Below, in pieces: positions 7,616-14,233 of a stretch of 22,152 bases of DNA; within the stretch, counting starts at the first letter, position 1, and every line of letters begins with the position of its first letter. The notes under the pieces were generated by a model. It searched no databases. It was given only the letters and a program-made list of their open reading frames with translations, and was not told where the DNA came from. The translations under genes and the position numbers were made by a program. The stretch comes from Acidaminococcus sp. CAG:917. GTDB lineage: Bacteria > Bacillota > Clostridia > Christensenellales > CAG-917. The stretch covers positions 1 through 22,152 of the forward strand of contig FR901016.1 in NCBI GenBank assembly GCA_000437555.1, read 5' to 3'.

Positions 7616-7707
7616 TGGCGGAGAAATCGGGATTTGAACCCGAGCTACGGTCAACCCGTACTACTCCCTTAGCAGGGGAGCCCCTTCAGCCACTTGGGTA
7701 TTTCTCC
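7616..7707 (-). tRNA. tRNA-Ser, anticodon GCT
   Basis: Read on the minus strand, the sequence begins GGAGAAATACCCAAGTGGCT and has the acceptor stem GGAGAAA/TTTCTCC. The anticodon arm is CTCCC-CTGCTAA-GGGAG (anticodon GCT, decoding AGC/AGT), and there is a long serine-type variable arm. The T arm is CGGGTTCAAATCCCG. The discriminator base is G and CCA is encoded in the DNA. The length is 92 nt with CCA. Its 3' end faces the restriction island, the side where integrases usually insert, but no repeated copy of the tRNA end was seen on the left. Confidence 0.97.
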
Positions 7708-7742
7708 TTGCTGAATTTATCGTTTATTTTTTTGACTTAGTT

Positions 7743-7771
7743 ATGATATCACGAAATAAAATAGGTGTCAA
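7743..7771 (-). promoter_or_regulatory. Promoter of tRNA-Ser
   Basis: On the minus strand, a perfect -35 TTGACA (7766-7771) and a -10 TATCAT (7743-7748) are separated by exactly 17 nt. The expected start point lies roughly 30 nt before the mature tRNA 5' end. This is a strong housekeeping-type promoter. Confidence 0.9.
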
Positions 7772-7832
7772 GCGGTCTATGGATAGTGATATTTTTTTTG
7801 AGAAGCGGTAAAACGGGTAAAAGGGGAAATAC

Positions 7833-7861
7833 TTGACTAAAACACAAAATAGGCTTATTTT
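7833..7861 (+). promoter_or_regulatory. Possible promoter for a long leader before the ClC gene
   Basis: TTGACT (7833-7838) and TATTTT (7856-7861) are 17 nt apart. A better -10 hexamer TATAAT at 7863-7868 would be 24 nt away, which is too far. The region is very AT-rich, so chance matches are likely. If real, it would give a leader of about 500 nt to the ClC gene, containing both hairpin repeats. Confidence 0.35.
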
Positions 7862-7925
7862 ATATAATATACTATAAAATCAATAAACTGCTGTTTTTTG
7901 CAACGTCTTGCTTATGGATTGTCGA

Positions 7926-7963
7926 TTACCGCTTACACTGAATGGCAGATATAGCGGCAGTGA
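7926..7963. repeat. Hairpin repeat, copy 1
   Basis: This copy is 38 nt and matches 34 of 38 positions of a second copy at 8075-8112; all four differences are transitions. CCGCT pairs with AGCGG around TACACTGAATGGCAGATAT, which itself can form CTG-AATGG-CAG. Flanking DNA between the copies is not obviously similar, so the repeat is a discrete unit rather than part of a larger duplication. It may be structured RNA or a small repeated DNA element. Confidence 0.75.
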
Positions 7964-8044
7964 GAAATTTAAACAGTGGAAACAGTATATTTTGAGCCTT
8001 AAGTGTGGAGTAAGGTCGCTTAAAAGATAATCATAGGCATTTAA

Positions 8045-8080
8045 CGGTAGCGCTCTTCGGTTGAGTGCGATTTGTTACCG
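8045..8080 (+). other. Hairpin overlapping the second repeat (alternative fold)
   Basis: CGGTA (8045-8049) pairs with TACCG (8076-8080), enclosing GCGCTC (8050-8055) with GAGTGC (8063-8068), which includes a G.U pair. The right arm overlaps the left arm of the 8075-8112 hairpin, so the two structures exclude each other. No T run follows, so it is not a simple terminator. Confidence 0.4.
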
Positions 8081-8112
8081 CCTACACTGAATGGCAGATA
8101 TGGCGGCGGCGA
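8075..8112. repeat. Hairpin repeat, copy 2
   Basis: This is the same 38-nt unit as 7926-7963. The stem is CCGCC/GGCGG instead of CCGCT/AGCGG: both partners of the innermost pair of the 5-bp outer stem changed together (T-A to C-G), while the 19-nt loop is identical. The other two differences lie just outside the stem. The paired substitution is direct evidence for selection on folding. The 5' edge can alternatively pair upstream (CGGTA 8045-8049 with TACCG 8076-8080). Confidence 0.75.
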
Positions 8113-8381
8113 AAAGTCAATAAAGCGCGTAGCGGAAAGGAAGCAATTACGACCGGCTTTAAAACAGGGTTTAAAATTATATTTGCATTTGTCTTGAGTT
8201 AAAATAAAAGGGGGGTTAAAGCAAGACAAAGCATAAATTCCGTGTAGCCGAACAAAACGCATAAATAAAGTAAAAACGAGCGGGGGAAAAAATAAAAGTT
8301 TGCCTTAAACGGCGAAAGGACAAGCATACGAAGAAATTAAAAAGAGACAGTTTAACAAAAACGTATATTCGCACGACGTTA

Positions 8382-10247
8382 TTGCCCATTCTTGTGTTCG
8401 GTTCGATAACGGGCATAATAACGGGTGTAGTGGTGTGGGGCTTTAAATGGTGCGCCTCATATCTCGAGGGAGAGTCGGCATATCTATACGGCTGGTTCAG
8501 GGAAAATCCGACTTTTATCCCTCTTCTTTTTTGCGGACTTATCGTGCTTGCTTTGTTCTCGGCTGTTATGAACAAATTTATTCCCGAGCTGAGGACAAAC
8601 AGTATATCGAACGCCGAGGGTGCAATGAGGGGAATGCTTAAATATAAATGGCCCCGCACGATATTCGGCACGATAGCGAGCAGTTTTTTGTCATATTTCG
8701 GCGGACTCACCTTCGGCGCGGAAGGTCCGTCTGTGCAACTGGGCGCGGCGATAGGACAGGCTTCAAACGGATTGGGACACTTTCTTGACCGTAGCAGTCC
8801 TGCGTGGAAGCGATATAATATAACGGGCGGAGCGGCGGCAGGATTCGCCGTGGCGTTCGGAGCTCCGCTGTCGGGAATTATTTATACGCTTGAGGAAGCG
8901 CACAAAAGAATATCTCCGATGCTTTTGATGACGGCACTGTCAAGCGTTATTTTTGCGAGCGTAGTCAGCGGGCTTTTGGATTCTGCGGTAGGCAATGCAC
9001 AATTTTTCTTCAGTGGAGTCGAAAGCGTCTTTTTGCCCTTTGAAAACTATTGGGTGTTGCTTATCATGGGTGTTATATCGGGACTTATCGCAGCACTGTT
9101 CAACAAGCTGTTTGCGCTTGCGACTAAGTTCAGGTCGGATAAGCTCAAAAAGCTTCCGACGGTGGTGAGGATACTTTTTATATTTTTACTCACGGGCGTA
9201 GTCGGCTTGCTTTTTGTTGACGCAATCGGCGGAGGTCATGCGATAATCGACAAGGTACTCGAACTTGATTTCACCTGGCAGATACTTTTAATATTATTCT
9301 TCGTAAGGATAGTGCTTCTCATTCTGACGTCGAATTCGGGCGCCATGGGCGGAATGTTTGTGCCCGTGCTCACGATAGGAGCGTTACTTGGCGGGCTTTT
9401 AGGAAAGATGTCCATTGAGATGGGCTTGCCAGCCGATTATTATCAGACGGTAGTATTGATAACCATGACGGCTTTTATGGGAGCGGTTATGCGTGCCCCC
9501 ATAACGGCAATACTTTTAATAGTTGAGATGACAGGCCATTTTTCGAGCGGATTTTTGGCAACGGCAATAAGCGTTTTAATTGCTTATCTGATTGTTGAGA
9601 TGCTCAAAATCGAGCCGTTATACGAAAAGGCATTGCACGACGCCTACAAAGATGTCAATAAAGACAAAGGACATAAGCAGGTATACGAGTTTAACACTAT
9701 TGTCGAAAAAGGTTCATTTGTAGAGGGCAGGCAAGTCAAAGATATTTTGTGGCCATACGGCTGCACGATATCGACGGTCATCAAGACGGACGAGGTAGGA
9801 AACGAGATTTATTCCACGGACAAGGCAGGCGACCGAATTATAAGGGCAGGGCAGACTTATATTGTAAAGGCTTTGGTTTATGACATAGAACAGACTAAAA
9901 AAGAGATGGAATATCTTTGCAAAAACTATTCCTACAAGGAAACCGCCGATATGGGCGTGGAAAACGCAAGAGAAATGTTCGGAATTAAAAACTTTAAAAA
10001 GAGAAAAGATAAAGAAAAATCAAACTCCGACTCGGTCAATGAAACAAAGTCGGAAGACGGCGATTTGCGTAATTCCAACGGTAAGGACGACCGTATTTGC
10101 GGCACTTTAAATTCTGAAAAATCGGCAGAAATAAACTCGGACGGCAAAGAAAGCTTTGGCGCTTTGTCCGAAACGGTTCAGACCGCCTGCGTCGACGACA
10201 CTGAAGGGGATAGAACGGAAGAAAAGCACAACGACGGTAAAGATTGA
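8382..10247 (+). CDS. ClC-family chloride transporter with C-terminal RCK/TrkA-C domain
   Basis: This is a polytopic membrane protein of 621 residues counted from a TTG at 8382. ClC motifs are present: FGAEGPSVQLG (gating Glu114), TLEEAHK (Glu171/172, matching the proton-pathway glutamate of H+/Cl- exchangers), and GGMFVP (323-328). This points to an exchanger rather than a channel. The usual selectivity motif GSGIP is replaced by TNSIS (72-76). A TrkA-C/RCK_C-like regulatory domain spans about 436-503, and a polar, probably disordered tail runs from about 536 to 621. In-frame sequence back to 8274 is also open and ends SLTKTYIRTTLLPIL, which looks like genuine N-terminus, yet no ATG, GTG or TTG precedes 8382 in that frame. 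The true start may be a non-standard ATA at 8292, behind a G-rich run. Confidence 0.9.
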   Translation: MPILVFGSITGIITGVVVWGFKWCASYLEGESAYLYGWFRENPTFIPLLFCGLIVLALFSAVMNKFIPELRTNSISNAEGAMRGMLKYKWPRTIFGTIASSFLSYFGGLTFGAEGPSVQLGAAIGQASNGLGHFLDRSSPAWKRYNITGGAAAGFAVAFGAPLSGIIYTLEEAHKRISPMLLMTALSSVIFASVVSGLLDSAVGNAQFFFSGVESVFLPFENYWVLLIMGVISGLIAALFNKLFALATKFRSDKLKKLPTVVRILFIFLLTGVVGLLFVDAIGGGHAIIDKVLELDFTWQILLILFFVRIVLLILTSNSGAMGGMFVPVLTIGALLGGLLGKMSIEMGLPADYYQTVVLITMTAFMGAVMRAPITAILLIVEMTGHFSSGFLATAISVLIAYLIVEMLKIEPLYEKALHDAYKDVNKDKGHKQVYEFNTIVEKGSFVEGRQVKDILWPYGCTISTVIKTDEVGNEIYSTDKAGDRIIRAGQTYIVKALVYDIEQTKKEMEYLCKNYSYKETADMGVENAREMFGIKNFKKRKDKEKSNSDSVNETKSEDGDLRNSNGKDDRICGTLNSEKSAEINSDGKESFGALSETVQTACVDDTEGDRTEEKHNDGKD

Positions 10248-10419
10248 CGCTTTAACTATAAATTAAACAAAGCTTCGGACCTTTAAGCATTGGCGTTATA
10301 AATCGGAGATTGACTTTTTAACGTTTCATTAAGGCGCTTAAAGCATTATAAAAATATAAAGAATAAGATAAGGCGCGGAAAACAAGAAAATTCCGCATAA
10401 GAGTTTAACACGTAAGAGA

Positions 10420-12015
10420 ATGAAAAACAATAAAATCATTTTAATTTTTTTAATAGTTCTGGCGGCGGCTATGCTGTTCGCGTTTTCTGCCTGTAACGAT
10501 TCGAGTTCGGGAGGAGAGAGAACTCCTGCCCCGTCTTATCCTATGTCCCAGCTTCCGAGCGACCTTTTAGAGCCGGAAGGATATTTAAAGGTTAAAGACA
10601 GTTATGCGGACGGCTACAGAAAATTCGAATTCGTCTTTGAGGATATGACTGCGGCGGGCAAGGAAAAGACAAGACTTGGCGACTCGCTTAGCGAAAAAGG
10701 ATACGAAAAGACGGTAAGCGGGGCGGAAACGGTTTACACGAAAGGCGATACGGAAATCAAGCTCAGACAAAGCAGCTCGTCTGACGGCAGTTCGCTTTTT
10801 ATCAGCATTCCTTACGAATACACCGTCACAAATCTGCCCACGTCGCTGTGGAATGCGCCTCTGTTTGACGGCAAGGCGTTCAATGCGCCCAAAGTGACGT
10901 CGGATACGACTTATACTGCAAACACGGTAGTCACAATATCGATAGACTATTTTGAAACGACCTACGAGCAGAGAAACGCTTTTGACAGATATATAGAGCT
11001 CAATAAATACGACGTGGGCAAGTCTTACGGGCTTTTAAACGTCGTCATTGAAACGAGCACCGAGGCGGATAATCATTATACCGTCAGGTATAAGGTGGAC
11101 AGATTCGGAAGCGAAACCGCATGGAAACAGTTTGTTTCAAGCGCAACGGGGCTCGATTATCAAAAGAATATACTTTCGCCCGTGAAATTCGACGTAGGCG
11201 AATACGATTGGATAGGCGCATACCTGAAGCTGGCAGGCTACGAAGACTTACTCGCCAAACCGTCGGGCATGAACGTTTCGTATTCCTACAGAGTTTCGGA
11301 TAACTATTCTTTGACCTCGAGCGACTACGCCACCGTTTGCGAGATAGTGTTTTCGGATATTACCAAGTCGCAGGCGGTAAGCTATATCAATTCGCTTGTC
11401 GGTTCGCAGGCAATTTCAAAATGGCAGGACACGCTGTATATCGACGGTGCGGCAATGCCTAAGTGGCAGGATATAAAATCTAACGACACCTTCACCGCAT
11501 ATCTGAGATTCAAACTTATCTTAGGCGAATTTGCTTTTGACGGCACGCAGCTCAAAGTCACGCTCGAGAGGATATCGCCGTCGATAGACTCTCAGGCGGT
11601 GGAAAACTCCAATAACGATTATCAGATAACTTTTATCGACTATGCCAAGAGCGGAGCATATCCGTATACGGCAAAGGGTGACGATTGGGTGTTCAGTCTG
11701 TGGCAGAACGGAGCTATAGTCAAAATCGACGGCAAGGACGGATACTGCGCCAGCCCGATTTACGACAGCTTTGAAATGCCTGATTTTTCCGAGAGGTTTT
11801 CCGCACACCGCAACACGGGCGAGATGTTGTTCTTCGTCCGCCAAGATACCGTGGCAGGCAGGAGCGTAAGCGTGTTTGAAACGGATTATATGCGCTACTT
11901 TGTTGATACCTCGTTAAACCTCTGTCTTAAGATAGAAAGGATAAACGACGGCGGAGAGGACGAGCTCGTGTTTGCCGTTACCGAGTATAAAACGGGCAAG
12001 GATTTAAACGCCTGA
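10420..12015 (+). CDS. Lipoprotein of unknown function
   Basis: The product has 531 residues. A signal peptide (KNNKIILIFLIVLAAAMLFA) ends in the lipobox FSAC with Cys25 as the lipid anchor, followed by a Ser/Gly-rich linker. The remainder is soluble, rich in Tyr, Asp and Ser, and contains no motif I recognise. Several segments of similar style (KFEFVFEDMT, KVDRFGSETAWKQF, VCEIVFSDITKSQAVSYI) suggest repeated alpha/beta units, as in many surface lipoproteins of Clostridia. The ribosome binding site is weak (TAAGAGA). The 172 nt before it hold no gene, only a 6-bp hairpin (GCGGAA 10375-10380 / TTCCGC 10391-10396). It is probably monocistronic, given the terminator at 12080. Confidence 0.8.
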   Translation: MKNNKIILIFLIVLAAAMLFAFSACNDSSSGGERTPAPSYPMSQLPSDLLEPEGYLKVKDSYADGYRKFEFVFEDMTAAGKEKTRLGDSLSEKGYEKTVSGAETVYTKGDTEIKLRQSSSSDGSSLFISIPYEYTVTNLPTSLWNAPLFDGKAFNAPKVTSDTTYTANTVVTISIDYFETTYEQRNAFDRYIELNKYDVGKSYGLLNVVIETSTEADNHYTVRYKVDRFGSETAWKQFVSSATGLDYQKNILSPVKFDVGEYDWIGAYLKLAGYEDLLAKPSGMNVSYSYRVSDNYSLTSSDYATVCEIVFSDITKSQAVSYINSLVGSQAISKWQDTLYIDGAAMPKWQDIKSNDTFTAYLRFKLILGEFAFDGTQLKVTLERISPSIDSQAVENSNNDYQITFIDYAKSGAYPYTAKGDDWVFSLWQNGAIVKIDGKDGYCASPIYDSFEMPDFSERFSAHRNTGEMLFFVRQDTVAGRSVSVFETDYMRYFVDTSLNLCLKIERINDGGEDELVFAVTEYKTGKDLNA

Positions 12016-12079
12016 TTTTTCTGATAAAATATTGCAAGTTATGCCGTGTGCGCTCTGCCCCGCGCATAAAGCACAAAAC

Positions 12080-12117
12080 AGCCCCGGTGAAAATTATTTT
12101 CGCTGTCGGGCTTTTTA
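12080..12117 (+). terminator. Intrinsic terminator after the lipoprotein gene
   Basis: AGCCC (12080-12084) pairs with GGGCT (12108-12112). Inside, GAAAA pairs with TTTTC with a bulge between the two helices. A run of five T follows immediately. It separates the lipoprotein gene from the histidine operon. Confidence 0.75.
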
Positions 12118-12185
12118 ATTTGCATAGGTGTATAGGCAGGCAAATCCGTTTAGCGAAATTATTTAAAGAAAATGTTAAAAAATGC

Positions 12186-12214
12186 TTTACAACTTTAGCG
12201 TGATAAAGTAATAT
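12186..12214 (+). promoter_or_regulatory. Promoter of the histidine operon
   Basis: TTTACA (12186-12191) and TAATAT (12209-12214) are separated by 17 nt. The start point should fall near 12221, leaving only about 15 nt before the ATG at 12237, with GGAGG at 12228-12232. Such a short leader leaves no room for a T-box or an attenuator, so control is more likely at initiation. Confidence 0.75.
12192..12209 (+). promoter_or_regulatory. Candidate operator for the TrpR-like regulator
   Basis: ACTTTA-GCGTGA-TAAAGT is a perfect 6-bp inverted repeat with a 6-bp centre. It fills the spacer between the -35 and -10 elements, so a bound protein would block RNA polymerase. The first gene of the operon encodes a TrpR-family DNA-binding protein, the natural candidate for binding here. 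The protein-site match is inference. Confidence 0.55.
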
Positions 12215-12236
12215 ATAGAGGTAATACGGAGGTAGT

Positions 12237-12530
12237 ATGGAAAAGCATAGCGAAACTTGCGACGAACTTTATGAATGTCTTTTAAGGCTGAAAACAATAG
12301 AGGATTGTCGGCTTTTGCTTTCCGACCTTTGCACGTTCAACGAAATCGAGCAAATGGCGGGCAGAGTCAAGGCGGCAAGACTTTTACTTGAGGGACACAC
12401 ATATTCTCAGATTATTTCCGAAACGGAAATATCGTCCGCCACGCTTTCGAGGGTATCCAGATGCGTAAGTCACGGAAGCGGAGGCTATGCAAAATTTGTA
12501 AGGAGAGGAAACGACAATGCAAACGATTAA
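12237..12530 (+). CDS. yerC: YerC/YecD-type TrpR-family regulator
   Basis: The 97-residue protein is a small helical member of the Trp repressor superfamily. The segment LCTFNEIEQMAGRVKAARLL is followed by a helix-turn-helix at about 55-76 (TYSQIISETEISSATLSRVS), matching the YerC/YecD group of Firmicutes. As the first gene of the histidine operon, it is likely an autoregulated repressor of histidine synthesis, with histidine or a related signal as co-repressor; that ligand is inference. A strong GGAGG precedes the ATG by 4 nt. The gene overlaps hisZ by 14 nt. Confidence 0.88.
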   Translation: MEKHSETCDELYECLLRLKTIEDCRLLLSDLCTFNEIEQMAGRVKAARLLLEGHTYSQIISETEISSATLSRVSRCVSHGSGGYAKFVRRGNDNAND

Positions 12531-13632
12531 AACGGACAGTTTAACAAACGAAGAAAAGATATCTGTTTTGCTCGGCGAACTTTTTCAAAGTTTCGGTTAT
12601 GTCAGATACAGCATGACAAAGTTTGAAGAATACAGCTTATACGGCGAAAACAAAGATTTTTTGGCAAACGGCAACGTCATCACGTTTTTGTCGGGCGACG
12701 GCAAAATGCTCGCTCTGCGTCCCGACGTTACGCTTAGTATACTTAAAAACACGAACGCAACAAGGACAAACAGCGAAAAGGTTTTTTATATCGAAAAAGT
12801 ATACCGCTACGATAAAGAGACTAAATCTTTTAAAGAGATAAGTCAGGCAGGCGTCGAAATGCTTGGAAACGTAGACCGTGCTTCTATTGCCGAAATTGTA
12901 GTTATGGCACTCAACTCGCTTGCCGCACTTTCGGACGATTTTGTTTTGGATATATCCAACATTTCGTTTGTCAAAGGTATGTTTGACGGCTATGACATCG
13001 ATATGAGCTTAAGGCGCACGCTCACCAAGTTTTTAAAGGATAAAAACCTGCATGAGGTGGACAATCTTGTCTCGCAGAATGTGATTGGCAATGCCTTCGC
13101 CACGGCTTTCAAAAGTCTGATTTCCATAAGCGATAAGCCTGCCGTAGCTCTCAACAAGATGAAGCAACTTATTATCACCGACGAGATGCAAAAAGCCTAC
13201 GACGAAATGAAAGAGCTTTTCGATGTCTTGTCGTCAGGCAAGGACACGGATAAGATAAGAATCGACTTTTCGGTGGAAAGCGATTTTAATTATTATACCG
13301 ATATCGTGTTTTGCGGTTACATTGCCGAAATGCCCAAGGCGGTATTAAAAGGCGGCCGCTATGACGCTTTGGCTTATAAAATGAAAAAGGATATAGGTGC
13401 GCTCGGATTTGCCGTATACGTAGGCGACGCGGCAAACGTAAGACACTCAAAGCCGAAAGCGATAACCGTCATACTTTCCGACGGCGACACGAAGGGAGTT
13501 TTTGAAGCGGCGCAGAAATTGAGAGCAAAAGGCGAGAGAGTGCGAATTGCCAGAAACATGCCAAAAGACGTAGCAATATACAAGATTTACCGCTATGAGG
13601 CAGGCAAACTGACGGAGGTGAAAAATGATTAA
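12517..13632 (+). CDS. hisZ: ATP phosphoribosyltransferase regulatory subunit HisZ
   Basis: This 371-residue paralogue of histidyl-tRNA synthetase has no tRNA charging role. It assembles with short-form HisG and is needed for its activity and histidine feedback. Class II synthetase-like motifs are visible: LRPDVT (67-72), KVYRYDKET then FKEISQAGVEMLG (about 94-117), and a C-terminal LGFAVYVGDA. It overlaps hisG by 8 nt, and the GGAGGTG inside its last codons serves as the hisG ribosome binding site. AGGAGAGG upstream (about 12502-12509) supports the ATG at 12517. Length is within the family range. Confidence 0.93.
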   Translation: MQTIKTDSLTNEEKISVLLGELFQSFGYVRYSMTKFEEYSLYGENKDFLANGNVITFLSGDGKMLALRPDVTLSILKNTNATRTNSEKVFYIEKVYRYDKETKSFKEISQAGVEMLGNVDRASIAEIVVMALNSLAALSDDFVLDISNISFVKGMFDGYDIDMSLRRTLTKFLKDKNLHEVDNLVSQNVIGNAFATAFKSLISISDKPAVALNKMKQLIITDEMQKAYDEMKELFDVLSSGKDTDKIRIDFSVESDFNYYTDIVFCGYIAEMPKAVLKGGRYDALAYKMKKDIGALGFAVYVGDAANVRHSKPKAITVILSDGDTKGVFEAAQKLRAKGERVRIARNMPKDVAIYKIYRYEAGKLTEVKND

Positions 13633-14233
13633 CATTGCGTTGCCGAAAGGCAGACTCGGAGAAAAGGTATATCAAAAACTTGCTAATACCGGATATGCCT
13701 CAAAGGATATTTTGTCCGACACAAGAAAACTTGTCTTCACTTCCGACGACGCTTCCGTCTCTTATTTTTGGGTAAAGCCGTCGGACGTAGCCATTTACGT
13801 CGAAAAGGGAGCTGCCGACGTCGGCGTTGTGGGCAAAGATATTTTGCTTGAATATAAGCCGGACGTTTACGAAATACTCGACCTCGATATGGGCAAGTGC
13901 AAAATGGCGGTTGCAGCCAAAAACGGATACGTAGACGATAAATCGTCAACGCTCAAAGTGGCGACGAAGTTTATCAACATTGCAAAGGATTATTACGAGA
14001 AACAAAACAGGCAAATAGAGCTTATCAAACTGCACGGCTCGATTGAGCTTGCGCCTATTCTCGGAATGAGCGACGTTATAGTCGATATAGTGGAAACGGG
14101 CAAGACTTTAAAAGAAAACGACCTTTCGGTCATAGCGGACATTTGTTATATATCCACTCGTCTTATAGCCAACAAGGCAAGCTATAAGTTTAAAAAAGAC
14201 GAAATCGACACGATTAAGGAGAGATTGAAATGA
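13625..14233 (+). CDS. hisG: ATP phosphoribosyltransferase, short form (HisG)
   Basis: This enzyme carries out the first committed step of histidine synthesis, joining ATP and PRPP to phosphoribosyl-ATP. The 202-residue length lacks the C-terminal regulatory domain of long HisG, so it must pair with the HisZ encoded just before it. Seen are LPKGRLGEKVY (6-16), GAADVGVVGKDIL (62-74), and the PRPP-binding loop VDIVETGKTLKEN (153-165). It overlaps hisD by 4 nt (ATGA). Confidence 0.96.
   Translation: MINIALPKGRLGEKVYQKLANTGYASKDILSDTRKLVFTSDDASVSYFWVKPSDVAIYVEKGAADVGVVGKDILLEYKPDVYEILDLDMGKCKMAVAAKNGYVDDKSSTLKVATKFINIAKDYYEKQNRQIELIKLHGSIELAPILGMSDVIVDIVETGKTLKENDLSVIADICYISTRLIANKASYKFKKDEIDTIKERLK

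Noticed and set aside
7616..7660. tRNA-Ser 3' end as an attachment site of the RM island
   Set aside because: I looked for a repeat of this tRNA end in positions 1-1420 and found none, so the boundary cannot be supported from this window.
7900..8290. Fluoride or guanidine riboswitch upstream of the ClC gene
   Set aside because: The fluoride aptamer core sequences and the ACGR loops of guanidine-II were not found; the protein also has the GxEGP motif of chloride-type ClCs, not the fluoride-type variant.
10375..10396. Hairpin GCGGAA/TTCCGC as terminator of the ClC gene
   Set aside because: The stem is only 6 bp and no T run follows on either strand.
12120..12236. T-box or histidine leader peptide before the his operon
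   Set aside because: The predicted transcript leader is about 15 nt, and no T-box sequence or run of His codons is present.
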